Shown: positions 21,413-32,179 of the stretch, piece after piece
Layout: every line of letters starts with the position of its first letter
Numbering within the stretch: position 1 is the stretch's first letter
Assembly: GCF_004011695.2 (NCBI RefSeq)
Contig: NC_082406.1
Coordinates: 372,001 to 436,000 of the forward strand
Source: Ascochyta rabiei
Taxonomy: Eukaryota > Ascomycota > Dothideomycetes > Pleosporales > Didymellaceae
Reading direction: 5' to 3'
DNA length: 64,000 nt
Notes under the pieces: model-generated
What the model was told of the DNA's origin: nothing
Seen by the model: the letters and a program-made list of their open reading frames with translations, nothing else
The model's database searches: none
Program-made: the position numbers and the translations under genes

Positions 21413-23275
21413 ACGTACTCCACAGGTAAGCGGATCAAACGGGTAAGCGGATCACTCTGCCAAGACCACACCAAACCTCTACCCTATTATAGCTTGCATT
21501 AGCCCACTTTAGCCTTATATACAGTAGTGCAGTACATAATATTATTTAGAAACATCTTCTATAGCCTTCTTATATATACGTAAGTTATGTCTAATGTTGT
21601 AGCACCTTATACAGCGTCTTTAGGTTACTTCCCCTCCTTTAGCGCACACTTGCTTCTTTGCCTTCTTACTATTACTACGCGCCCTAAACCTAGTTAGAGT
21701 AGTTAATTAAAGGCCTTCCTTAGCTGTTAGGACCCCCTCCTCCTATAACTGCTTTCTTTTATTTCATTTACGTTGCGTGGCAGCCTTATTTACTGTTTAA
21801 AGCCTAGTAATCTCCTTTTTAGCCAACACTAGCTTGTGCGCAACAATAGCTGCGCCTTTAGTAAGCTTTTTAAAGGCCTTAACTATTAAAGTTAGTGAGC
21901 TGCTTGCATGCCTTTGAATCCTCTCTTAAACCAGCGTTGATTGCGACCCTAATTGCAGGGTATTACTTAGGGTTTAGGACTACTAGGGAGCATCTTCTAC
22001 AGGAGGTAGTGGTAGGGTACATAGGCAGACATTAAGACCTATTATAACCTATTCTAGGTTAAAGGGGACTAATCTAGCGCCTTAGAAGCCTCCTTAGATA
22101 TTGCTAGAAGTAAACGTCTCCTTATAGGCGCCTATAAAGTATAGTAGGAACTTAGTTTTAGTAATTTAAGTAATATAGTTATATATAAGATTCTTAGCTT
22201 AGCGCCTATACGCCTTCTTTAGAGGGGCAAAACTACCTATATTAAGTAGTTGTAAGAGGTGTAATAAGTGTAGAGGCATACATAGTATAATAATGTTTGC
22301 TTCCTTACAGTATTGTTAGAAGTTAAGGGAGTTGTAGCTCTTGTAGCTGTTAATAAGGAGCAGCTAGTACACTCCTTAGGTGCGCGTCTTTGTATAGGCA
22401 TTAAAGTGCTTTAACCAGTCTAGACCAAGCTTGTTAGTAGTCTATCTGTTCTTAGAGACTCTAATAACCTAATTATAGGGCAGATTGTCTTCTTTATACT
22501 AGGCAGAGAGGTGGTTGCAGCCTTTAAAGATAATAAAGGGTAGAATAGCCTACCCTGTGCCATTAATGCCCTGTATAACTGTTGTCTACTTACAGTTACT
22601 CTACTGCACTGCCTTTGGCTATCCTTAACACTCTAAGCCTATAACAACTGCTCCTGTTAATATCTAGCCTATTATAAAGCCTGTCTTATTAAAGTTGTAT
22701 ATGTTATTGTCCTAGATGCTATACTTAGCTTTAACATTTGCTACAAGCCTAAACTAGCCCCTAATAATCTCTAGATCCTTACAGAGGGCTCTCTTATAGT
22801 TATACTTGCAATTAAACCTTACTTTAAGGTTAGGGCAGCGCTTAACAAACATGTTAGGCTAGTTTATGCCAACATGGCCTATATTGCGCTTAGCACGCAA
22901 AGAATTAGCTATATTAGCTACAGCAGCTAGCTAAGGGGCAAATCCTTGTGTATCTAGCTTAAGGATGTACTTAGCAATTACGTCCTCCTTAGTCTAGTCT
23001 ATAATCTGTTAAACTAGCATATAATTAGCTTGTGTAGGTTATTCTGTGTATTAAGCGTGTAGTGTGCTGTAAGGCGCGTTATATATAGCTGCAGCGCGTT
23101 ACAGAGTAAGTGTTGCGTCTTGTTTAATTGCCTAGAGCGCAAGCTGTATTGCAGCATCTCTTAAGGGCGTAGATTAATGTTGTTGTTAAGGCATTGCGTG
23201 GTAAGGTGGAGGTTTAGTGTGGTCTTAGCAGAGTGATCCGCTCACCTGTTTAATCCGCTCACCCGTAGAGTACGT
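21413..23275 (-). mobile_element. Fot1/pogo-like DNA transposon, copy 2, complete
   Basis: 1863 bp, the usual size of fungal Fot1 elements. Left terminus ACGTACTCCACAGGTAAGCG and right terminus ending GAGTACGT are inverted repeats of about 70 bp with TA on both sides (21411-21412, 23276-23277). Each terminus contains two direct copies of a GTAAGCGGATCA-like word, possible transposase binding sites. Confidence 0.9.
21500..23200 (-). pseudogene. Fot1/pogo transposase, RIP-degraded
   Basis: Minus-strand frame with many stops, same order as copy 1: helix-turn-helix part near 22930-22740, then a first catalytic block reading NFNKTGF at about 22700 (family NFDETGF, so Asp is now Asn), then a block like the family's GINGTG at about 22560. 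The catalytic Asp change alone would inactivate it. Confidence 0.82.
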
Positions 23276-23341
23276 TAATGTTAATAAGTATCCTTCCTAA
23301 TGTGCCTGCTAACAAGATGCTTTAATACTTATACTAGAACA

Positions 23342-23456
23342 GAATAGTAACCTAACTAGGGGGCATAGTATAGCAGGTAACATCTAAAATTCTGCCACTC
23401 TAAAGGCTAGGGCAATCCCTAGGAATTGTCCTGTTAATTCTGGACTAGGACGTTAT
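23342..23456 (+). other. Leader fragment of a G3 gypsy element
   Basis: Matches 44624-44740 (ATAGTAACCTAACTAGG, then CTGCCACTCTAAAGGCTAGG), then is cut off by the G4 LTR starting at 23457. Confidence 0.75.
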
Positions 23457-23964
23457 TGTTACGAACCTGTGCTAGGGCACGGCACAAACATAAGTACCAG
23501 CCAACTAAGACCCCTAACTCCGCCCTAAAGGAACGAACAGTGGAGAAGGACAGAACAGACAGGGACGTCACGTGATTGCTCGTTAACAAGCATAACACAC
23601 GTAACCGCTTATTAACAAGCATAACATATATAACTGCTTATTAGTAAGTATAGTATAATGTGCTTGTCTATAAGCACCCTCTTATATTTTATTAGACTAA
23701 CTCTAGTTACTTATTAATAAGTATTATGTCTTCTTAGTATGTAGTTAGTAGGAACATAACCCTTATAGTTTGTGTTTAACCTTATTAATTAAGTTTGTCT
23801 TTAGATTTTTTAAATTGTTATTAAGCTAGACAGTCTACTCTGTACTACTTATTACACCCTATCTTTACAAGCTTTGCTTAGTAAATAACCCTTACTAATC
23901 TAGTAACCGTACTTATCCCTAAGAACTAATAGAATTAGTGCTTATAGTCTTAAACTAAAGTACA
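23457..23964 (+). repeat. LTR of gypsy family G4, plus orientation
   Basis: About 508 bp starting TGTTACGAACCTGTGCTAGG. An inverted copy lies at 24674-25148. The homology ends at CTAAAGTAC in both, which sets the approximate 3' end. It contains several AACAAGCATAA/CTTATTAGTAAG-type short repeats. Confidence 0.7.
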
Positions 23965-24673
23965 AATTTAATATTATAAACACCTCTAAGATAAGTACCT
24001 CTACAGGATCCTATGCTACCCCTAGCAGCTCTAATATAAACGTTGACGTAGACCTACTAGTCTACACTACAGGTATAAACATTAACAAACCTAACCTTTA
24101 CTACATAGATTGTAGTAAGCTTAATAACTAGCTTATATAGTAGGACTTCTTATTTACCTTCTAAGGTAAGAAGGTTCCTAAGATTAAAAAAGTAGTCCTT
24201 GCAGCTAGATATATATGTAGTAAAATGTTTACCTAGATTAACGCTTATTATAGCAGTACTAAGCTAGTAAAGCTCTAGACATTATAGATGTATAGATAAG
24301 AGACTTTAATGTGTTTAAAGAGAAGATTAAACTAATCTTTAGAGTCTCTAATAAGCTACATATCGCCTACTGTAATATCTAGAAGATTAAGCAAGACAAT
24401 TTAGCCGCTACCTACGCTGCAGAGTTTCAGCAGCTTACTGCTAACACTAACTAGGACAACACTGCCCTAATTACTATGTTCTAACAAGGATTAAAGCCTA
24501 AGGTTAAGGAAGAACTTATGCGCACTAGCGTAAGCACAGAAACCCTTAACAAGCTTATTATTACTGCTATTAATATTAATGTACAACTCTATAAACTTTA
24601 GCAAGAACTTTAAGATAATCCTAGAGCACGTAGTACTTTTATTGCTACTAACAGGCTGCTACCTATTGAAGTC
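23965..24673 (+). pseudogene. gag fragment of gypsy G4, plus orientation
   Basis: Plus frame with Gag-capsid-like blocks: FQQLTANTN near 24425, then MFQQGLKPKVKEELMR-type residues and a NKLIITAINIDVQLYKLQ-type helix up to about 24600, as in fungal Ty3/gypsy Gag. It is cut at 24673 by the inverted G4 LTR, whose flank GAAGTC belongs to this gag. Confidence 0.7.
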
Positions 24674-25148
24674 GTACTTTAGTTAAAGACCGTAAGCACT
24701 GATTCTATTGGTACTCGGGGATGAGTACTAGTGGATTGGTTAGGGTTATTAACTAAGCAAAGCTTGTAAAGATAGGGTGTAATAAATAGTACAGAGTAGA
24801 CTGTCTAGTTTAAAAGCAGGTTAAGATTTTAAATACAAACTTAATTAATAAGGTGAAACACAAACTATAAGGGCTGTGTTCCTACTAACTTATATACTAA
24901 GTAGATATAGTGCTTATTTATAAGTAACTAAAGTTAGTCTAATAAAATATATAAGAGTGCTTATATATAAGAATAATATACTATACTTTTTAATTAGTAG
25001 TTATATATATTATACTTGTTAACAAGTAGTTATATAACATCCTAACCTGTTCTGTCCTCCTCTACAGTTTTTTCCTTTGGGGTAGAGTTAGGGGTCTTAG
25101 TTAGCTAGTACTTATGTTTGTTCTGTGCCCTAGCACAGGATTATAACA
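24674..25148 (-). repeat. 3' LTR of the minus-strand G4 element
   Basis: Inverted, about 475-bp copy of 23457-23964. In sense it begins TGTTATAATCCTGTGC directly after a polypurine tract (25149-25168, AGAGGAAGGGGGGATAG in sense), which marks it as the 3' LTR of the element whose pol lies at 25149-28330 and 34956-36170. Confidence 0.78.
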
Positions 25149-28100
25149 CTATCCCCCCTTCCTCTTTAGTTTGTCTTTAAACTACATAAATATTTATTAG
25201 AGTTTTATATAAAACACAATCTCTGTATCTAGTAACCTATAAGTTAAAATGTTCTTATATGCCTATAATATCTGTCTTATATTAGAAATCTATTAAGCTA
25301 ATATTGTGAGGTCGCTGTAGGCAGGTAATGGAGTAGAGCGAGATAGGACGAATAATAGGGTAATATTTAAGAGATAAGACAAATCCTTAATAGATAAGTC
25401 TTAAGGTTTGTGAATATTATATACGTGTGTGGCTAGTAGGTCTCTAGGCTAAGCCTAGAACCTGGCTGGGGTATCTCCCGGCGTGGGGAGAACACTTGTG
25501 TCACTAATCCATTATTATTTATAGCAGGTAAACCCTAACTAACTGTTGTTTTAGTAGTCTATTAGGTTCTATTTCTAAGTCCTTAGCCAGCACTGTCCTT
25601 TAGTCAACCTTATTTATTAATATAATTTAGTCAACCTATTCCTAGCGTATACTCCTTTTAGTGCTACTCTGTTAAGCTCCTCTAGCATATGTGTTCCTTT
25701 GTCTGTTTTCCTTATAATTTAAAATAGACCTTTTTACTTTATTGTAAGTTTGTTTAGTTAGCTTATATTAAAGTTGTAGACTACAACTAAGAGTAATACT
25801 AAGTCTCTATAGTCTATTAGAACTAGCCTAAGCGTTTCTTAATTATTAAACTATTTTTTGTTTAGTTCCCCTAGTTAAACAACACAATCTACTACCTCTC
25901 TAAGCTCCTTATCCCTGTGCTTTAATTGTTTTACTCTAAGTGCTAGTACCTCTGCTGTAGTCTAGATTATAGACTATAGTAGGGTCTGCTAGATTATTAT
26001 CTACAATTTAACTAGTAGGATATGTTCTCTCCTGCACACTAAATATATTAGCGTTTCCCCTATTAAATATTTTACTATAACTTAGTCTGCCTATAACGCT
26101 AGGTATAGGTTTAAGGTCTAGTTACTAGTTACTTTTCTTAATACGCTAATAATATCTTTATATCCTTACTTAATAAGGCCTTAGACATAGGGGTAGAAGG
26201 CACTTGCTATTACCTAGTTAATCCTATAAAGCTTTGTTAGCGCTTTAACTAGTGCTTAGTTTTTAGGTCTACTGTCTATTAATATCTTTAGGGAGCAACC
26301 CTATCTTACAAAGATATCCTGTTCTAGGAATTAAACTACACTTACTAAGTTTCTCTTAACTAGTGCCTAGGCTTCTACGTATCTAGACATGTAATCCTAA
26401 GACACTACTAGGTATTTTTAGTTTCCTCTTCTAATAGGCATGTATACAACGTTAATTATAATTTATTCCTATAGACTATTAGGTCTAACTATAAGGTGTA
26501 GTTCTTTATTAAACTACTAGGTAGAGTAGAATTAACAATCTTTATAGGTCTTTACGTATTATTAAATCTAATTAAACATCTTTAGCTAAAGGACTAGTAC
26601 TAGATCTTCTGCTATGTTACTTCTCTTCCCTAATGCATAGATCTGTTATGTAGGGTACAGATAATTTCCTTCTGCTAGTTAGGATTATAAATAACTTGTC
26701 TTAATAGTTTATTAGGTGCTACCTTTGCCTAGAGGATGTTGTTAATAACAGCAAATCTTAAAGCCTTCTTTCTTAGTTTGCTTAGGTCTGCTTAGGAAAG
26801 ACTATTAGGGTTCTATATTGTAAGCAGCTATTATAAAATATTACATAAGTATTCTATATGAAGAGACTCTAATACTGTAAGTGTTAAGGCCACGGCTCTG
26901 CCCACCGTGCCAAGCATGCCAAAAAGGTAACAATGCTCACTTTGATAGTAAAACAGCGGCCAAAACAGTACTTATTGCTATTACAGGTCAGAGGTGCGCG
27001 CCACATGCCTGAGGCTTAAGAGTCTGAGGCTAAGAGCCTAACAATATCTCCCCTTCACGATGAGGGCCTGACCTAGGCCTGACAGGCAGGCATCTGTAGT
27101 GTCAGGATCTGACGCACGCCTATGGCTGCTCAGAGAGACCTCTCTTATCCTAAGTACTGGACCTTCCAGCAGCTACAGCACTAGCCCACGTAGGGCTGTG
27201 CCTCAGCTCACCCATGGATGAGCCGGCTCGGCTGAGACTGGACCCGTGCGGGGGAGTCAACCATCTGCAGGTGGACTAGGTCTGCAAGCATGATTCGAAC
27301 CCACGCACGCTACAGCTATCAAAGTGAGCATAATGTTAAGGCCACGGCTCTGCCCACCGTGCCAAGCATGCAAAAAAGGTAACAATGCTCACTTTGATAG
27401 TAAGACAGCGGCCAGAACAGTACTTATTGCTATTACAGGTCAGAGGTGCGCGCCACATGCCTGAGGCTTAAGAGTCTGAGGCTGAGAGCCTAACAGTAAG
27501 GTTTATTAAGTTTACCTAGTATGTGTGCTACAGATCCTAATTGCTTATTAGGTTGTTTAATATTGTTATAGATCTAAGATGCTTATTAATAAAGTCCTTA
27601 ATATCTTCCTTAGGTTAGCTTAGGGCTTTTTATCCCTTTCTATCTGGTTGTCTAGAGAGTGCGTCTGCTACCACGTTCTTCTTTCCTGCAACATGTTAAA
27701 CCTTAAATTCTTACATATTAAGTAAGGCTAACTATTACGTAATTAGAGCTCCTAGAAGGTCTGTAGCACTTTAGTTAAGCTAATCTACTAAGGTGTAGGC
27801 GTCTGTTTTAACAGTAAAGTAGATGCTATATATCTGTAGCCAGAATTTCTTAAGAGCTAGTAATAACACTTTGCACTTATGTTTGCCTAAGTCCTAGCCT
27901 AATTCTGTAGTAGACTAGACTCCTAATTTATAACGCACTAGGTGCTAGCAGCCTATTAGGTCTTCCTGTTAGATAACTACTCCCTAACCTTTCTTGCTGC
28001 TGTCTACTAATATAATTACTAGCTACAGAGGTTCTATATAGTTAATATTTACTAAGGTAGAAGTAGTTGTTAGACACGCTTTAAGTTTCTCTATTACCTA

Positions 28101-28330
28101 GCTTGCCTTAATAGTCTATTAGAACTTAGCATCTTTCTAGAGGGTGTTAAACAGAGGTGCTGCAACAGGGCTAAATCTAGGAATCTAGATGCATTAGTAA
28201 ACACAAAGTCTAAGAAATATTTAAACATCCTTTAGGGTTATATAGGGGGGATAGTTAATAATCTTCTATACCTTCTTTGTTGCTAGGTGCCTGCCCCTTT
28301 TATCTACAACGTACCCTACTACTCCTATTC
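25149..28330 (-). pseudogene. G4 gypsy pol, second part: RT end, RNase H, integrase (hosts a TRIM)
   Basis: On the minus strand from 28322 the frame resumes in the RT connection region (IGVVGYVVD), passes an RNase H region (about 28130-27500, with DSSKKGWGVVI near 27990) and an integrase region (about 26880-25700), then reaches the polypurine tract. The TRIM at 26882-27495 interrupts it. The target copy of TCCTATTC at 28323-28330 joins its first part at 34956. Stops throughout are of the Trp/Gln-to-TAG type. Confidence 0.8.
26882..27495 (+). mobile_element. TRIM: miniature LTR retrotransposon, 614 bp, not RIP-mutated
   Basis: Two direct 162-bp terminal repeats (26882-27043 and 27334-27495), TGTTAAGGCC...AGCCTAACA, differing at four positions I can count. 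They flank a 290-bp noncoding interior, with perfect GTAAG duplications (26877-26881, 27496-27500). The strand is arbitrary. The sequence is rich in CA/TG, unlike its surroundings. On the minus strand the interior holds GTGGGTTCGAATCATG, close to a tRNA B box. CTATCAAAGTGAGCAT just before the second repeat is the inverse of a segment in the first. Confidence 0.92.
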
Positions 28331-28515
28331 TACGGTGGCAAAAGGGTAGGGGTTGGGTAGGGGTAGGGTACATCAGGTGATGTACTCCTACTATACCCTA
28401 CCCCTACCTACGCTAATTCCATGCTAAGAGGGTAGGAGTAGGGTAGGGTCCACATAGGGTAGAGGTAGGGGTAGGGTAGGGTCCATATAGGGTAGGGGTA
28501 GGGGGTAGGTACATT
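28331..28515. repeat. Left subterminal TAGGG/TAGGGG array of the hAT element
   Basis: Degenerate GGGTAGGGGTAGGGTA repeats with an inner palindrome (TACATCAGGTGATGTA near 28371). A block CTACGCTAATTCCATGCTAA near 28410 matches the variant terminus of the foldback at 20481-21215. Not a telomere. Confidence 0.8.
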
Positions 28516-29235
28516 ACGTAACTACACATCTATCCTATTAAACCTTTTTTTATTTAAATATTTTAGTTGTTAAGCTTTAAATATTATTATAGATAATTAT
28601 TATAAGTAGGTGTGTTTATTTATTACTAGCGTATATTATATAAACATTCTATAAAACCCTAGTTCTCTCTTTTTCCCCTCTTATAATATATAATTATTTA
28701 GTAGAAAGCACTAATAAGCCTCTAGTAGTATTGCTTTGTAAGAGCTACATCCTTTAGCTAAATAGTAACTTACTTTGCATAGATAGCGTTTATGTTTATA
28801 TCTTTAAATATTAGTTTTATATTCTTCTATAAGAAACTAACACATACCTTTAAAGATACTAATAAGGAGAGATTTAGCAGACTCCTAAAGAGCCTCTAGA
28901 GCGCTAGCCTAGTACTAAAGATTATTTCTTAGTTAAAGAGCAACTTCCTAAACTACGCGTAAGAATAGCATCTTAGGTATTAATAATTTAGTTAACCTCT
29001 AGTATTAGCAGATATTTCGCAGCGTAACTGCTACCTTAGTATTAGTTATTAAATGTAATAATAGAATGTAATAACATACTGCTAGCCTTATAATAGTACC
29101 TGCGCCTTAGTAGCAGAGCAGGCGCCTTACAGGCAGACTTGGCTGCTAAGGGCTTCCTTACTAGCGTGCTGCCAGTTACAGCTAATCCTTAGCTTAGAAC
29201 AGCCTTGTTCCTGCAACCTCTAGCTATGTTAGTAA
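28516..29235. other. Decayed interior of the hAT element, unassigned
   Basis: AT-rich sequence. The plus frame near 28860-29100 gives protein-like pieces (KEPLERQ, LVKEQLPKLRVRIA) with stops, perhaps part of an accessory ORF. No family recognised. Confidence 0.35.
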
Positions 29236-29400
29236 TTAGGTAGTTAGCTGTAATAGTTAGCTGTAATAGTATGCTATAGTAGTAGGCTGTAATAGTAGGC
29301 TGTAGTAGTAGGCTGTAAAAATAAGTGTAATAGTAGGTGTAATAGCTTGCAGGCTGTAATAGCTGTAATAGCAGGCTGTAATATTGTGGTACGCCTAGGT
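29236..29400. repeat. Short tandem repeat (GCTGTAATAGTAG-like)
   Basis: About ten degenerate units of roughly 13-16 bp built on GTAATAGTAGGCT, for example TAGGCTGTAATAGTAGGCTG near 29283. It explains the tyrosine-rich open frame on the minus strand, which is not a gene. Confidence 0.8.
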
Positions 29401-29524
29401 TGCGCAGCAAAATTATAGTAGTATAGCTGTTGTAATAGTGTAGTAGTGTAGTATAAAAGGTAATAGTAGAGTTTATTAATAGGTTAGTGTAATAACGCGT
29501 GCAGAGGTCTATGCGCTGCTAAAG

Positions 29525-30240
29525 TTTAGGCTACTACCTAACGCAAGAAAATCAGAATCTGTAGCTAGTAGAAAGTTATTATAACTATTATACACTAGTA
29601 TAACTGTAATAAAAGCTTATAATAAGTTATAGGTAGTATAAATACGCTAAGTATATTCTTTTAGCCTAGGCTGCGTCTAATTCTAATTTAATTTAATATT
29701 ATAAGACGCGTTGCAAATGTTTTCTGTTATTTTAGCGCTAGCGTTTGTTGTTTAAGCGCTAGTAGAGGCTGCTGCCTAGCGCAAAAAAATCAGAATCTAT
29801 TATAAGTAGGGGATTATTATAACTATAATACATAAACAGTTATATAATTAAAGACTGTTATAACTTACAGATAGTACAAATATGCCAAGTGCATTCTTTT
29901 AGCCTAGGCTAAGTCTAATTCTAATTTAATTTAATATTGTAAGACGCGTTGCAAATGTTTCCTGTTACTTTAGCGCTAGCGTTTGTTGTTTAAGCACTAG
30001 TAGAGGCTACTGCCTATTGCAAGAAAACCAGAATCTATTATAAGTAGGAATTATTGCAACTAAAATGCATAAACAGTTATATAATACTAAACTATAATAA
30101 CCTATAGATTTTGTATATTTACTAAGCGCATTTTTTTAACATAGGTTGCACCTAGCTCTGAGCTGTTTTAATATTATTAGAAGGGGTTTTAATGTTTTTT
30201 GTTGCAACAGCGCTAGCGTTCATTGCTTTTGCGCTAGCAA
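29525..30240. repeat. Three tandem copies of a 238-bp unit
   Basis: The word CAGAATCT recurs at 29553, 29791 and 30029, exactly 238 bp apart. The units share GCCTAGGCT-like, AAGACGCGTTGCAAATGTTT and TTTAGCGCTAGCGTTTGTTG blocks. The third unit is the most diverged. Lies inside the hAT element. Confidence 0.88.
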
Positions 30241-32150
30241 AACTAGGACAGGTTAAGCACAGACTAGCTGCTGAAAAGCTTACTACCGCCCTGCTCTTCT
30301 ATAACACCTTCTGCATCTATAATACCTTGTGTTTATATAATACTACATGTTATTACTACCTCCTATTATAGTTAGCATAATTAATCTTAACGCTAATAAT
30401 ATTAAGAAGGAGGAGGAGGAGGAGGAGGAAGATATGCTAACCTTTACTAGCACTACAGGTACTAGTATACTAGCTAGCTTCACTGCTAAGAAGTAGGATT
30501 AAATAAATAAGGTAGTTACTACAGCCTGTTATAACAGTTAGTGCTAACAATACTAGGGTTTCTATTTAAGAGACTATAAGATTAATTAAGTCCTTAATTC
30601 TTATAGTTAGATTAGGGCTGTAGGCCAAAAGACTGGCACAAAATTCTTATTTAAGGGAGAGCTTAGTAACAGTATCTGCGCAGTTTAATAAAGAAATTAA
30701 GCTGCCTTACGTAGCAAAGAGAAGGAAATTATTAATAAGGTAAAGGCTGCTAATTGTGCAGTAAAATACCAGGCTAGGCTAAAGTTATGTTAAGACTAGT
30801 CTTATGCTTTAGAAGATCTTAATATTTAAGCTGTAATAGTAGCCTAGACTAAAGAAGATGTAGATTAGCAACGCTTTAAGTTATCTGCTAGTAGTTAGTT
30901 ATTACAGCTTCTTATTATAAACATTTACTAACTAAAAACAGCTAAGTAGCTTAAAAATAAGCTTAAGACTGTTTATAAGAAGTAGGATAATCTTAAGTAT
31001 AGAATAGATCTTTGCGCACACTAACAGGCCCTTAGAAAGCATATAGAACTTACTTAAGACAGTTCTACTACTAGTTAGACTACTATAGGCTAAGGTAACA
31101 AACAGCTCTTTTCTAATAGCAGTGTTGTTAAGAAACTGCTCCGCTAAGAGTATTAGTAAGGTCTTCAAAAGCTTAAAGATAACACCTTTAAGAGCAAGAA
31201 GGAGAAGGAAGAATAGGAGGCCTTCTGTAATAATATGTTACCTAAGAGCATAGTAGTTATAACTAATAATACCTAGCTATAAGTTATTACATTATATCAT
31301 TATATACACTTACTAATTACTGTATTTAAACTAAACCTCTGTCTCTCTTAGATAAGATTAGTCAGGATACTAAGCTTGTTAGCTATTGCCTATTTATTCT
31401 AGCACCCAACAATAATAAGTGTAAGAAGGAGATTATTAAGTCTAATCCTAAGCTAGAGGAGTACTATTAGTCTATGCTAAATGTGTATAAGACTAATAAG
31501 CAATTTTACAAGTTGTTAGCTAAAAAAGATGTAGAGGAATTAGGATCTAAAGGATCTAACAATAATAATAATATTGAGTTGGATTCGATATAGAGCTAAT
31601 GTTTTAGCTTAAAATCACAGCTAATTAATACATACATGGCCTCTTTTGCAAGATCTACTAATTTCTGTTTAATTTATTATTTTGTATCTCTACCTAATTA
31701 GAAACTCGCTTAAGATATCTAAGCTAACCCTAAGAAAATAGTGAAACAACTAGTTCCTAGCACTAAATATAACAATCCTGCTGTTAGGGCTTAGGCTTGC
31801 CCTAGGCAGTTTGTTAAAAAGTTTTTCTATTATCCTGTTGCCTTAGGATTAAATATCTATATTTGTTACGTCTACATATAACATATATGTTATTACTACT
31901 AGTAGACACACCTTCTACTCTACCTCAGCTTCTTCTATCTCTTACTTTCTCTGCTACATAACTTGTTAAAGAGGCGTTTCTAAAACAAATATATCTTATT
32001 AAACGGCTAGTATCCCTTAACTCTTATACTAGTAATAGTAAGGCAACTATTATAGTATAGGATTAGTAGTAGACAACTACATTATAGGGAAGCAATTCTG
32101 CTTCTAAAAAGCCACATTGGGATACACTAACTTACTTAGGCTAGATCTAG
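30241..32150 (+). other. Decayed interior of the hAT element, possible accessory ORF
   Basis: Contains a GGA microsatellite (30411-30430) and, from about 30480 to 31560, plus frames with coding-like residues (TGTKFLFKGEL, ALRKHIEL, SNPKLEEYY, LLAKKDVEELGSKG) split by stops. It could be a second protein of the transposon or an older insertion. I cannot name a family. Confidence 0.4.
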
Positions 32151-32179
32151 AGTAGATATAGCAAAGCCTCTTAGGTATA

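Larger units (their letters stand above)
21221..23341 (+). repeat. 5' LTR of a gypsy G3 copy, interrupted by a Fot1 element
   Basis: LTR halves 21221-21412 and 23278-23341 add up to about 256 bp, TGTGCC...GAACA. The Fot1 element entered at a TA inside it. The LTR is followed by the same leader (ATAGTAACCTAACTAGG) as the G3 element at 44624, so it is a 5' LTR. Confidence 0.85.

Noticed and set aside
27270..27333. tRNA gene on the minus strand of the TRIM
   Set aside because: Only the B-box/T-loop word fits; the T stem and acceptor stem do not pair.
29189..29410. Tyrosine/leucine-rich minus ORF
   Set aside because: Produced by the GTAATAGTAGGCT minisatellite.
29525..30240. CRISPR-like direct repeats
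   Set aside because: Three contiguous 238-bp units without spacers in a fungal transposon.
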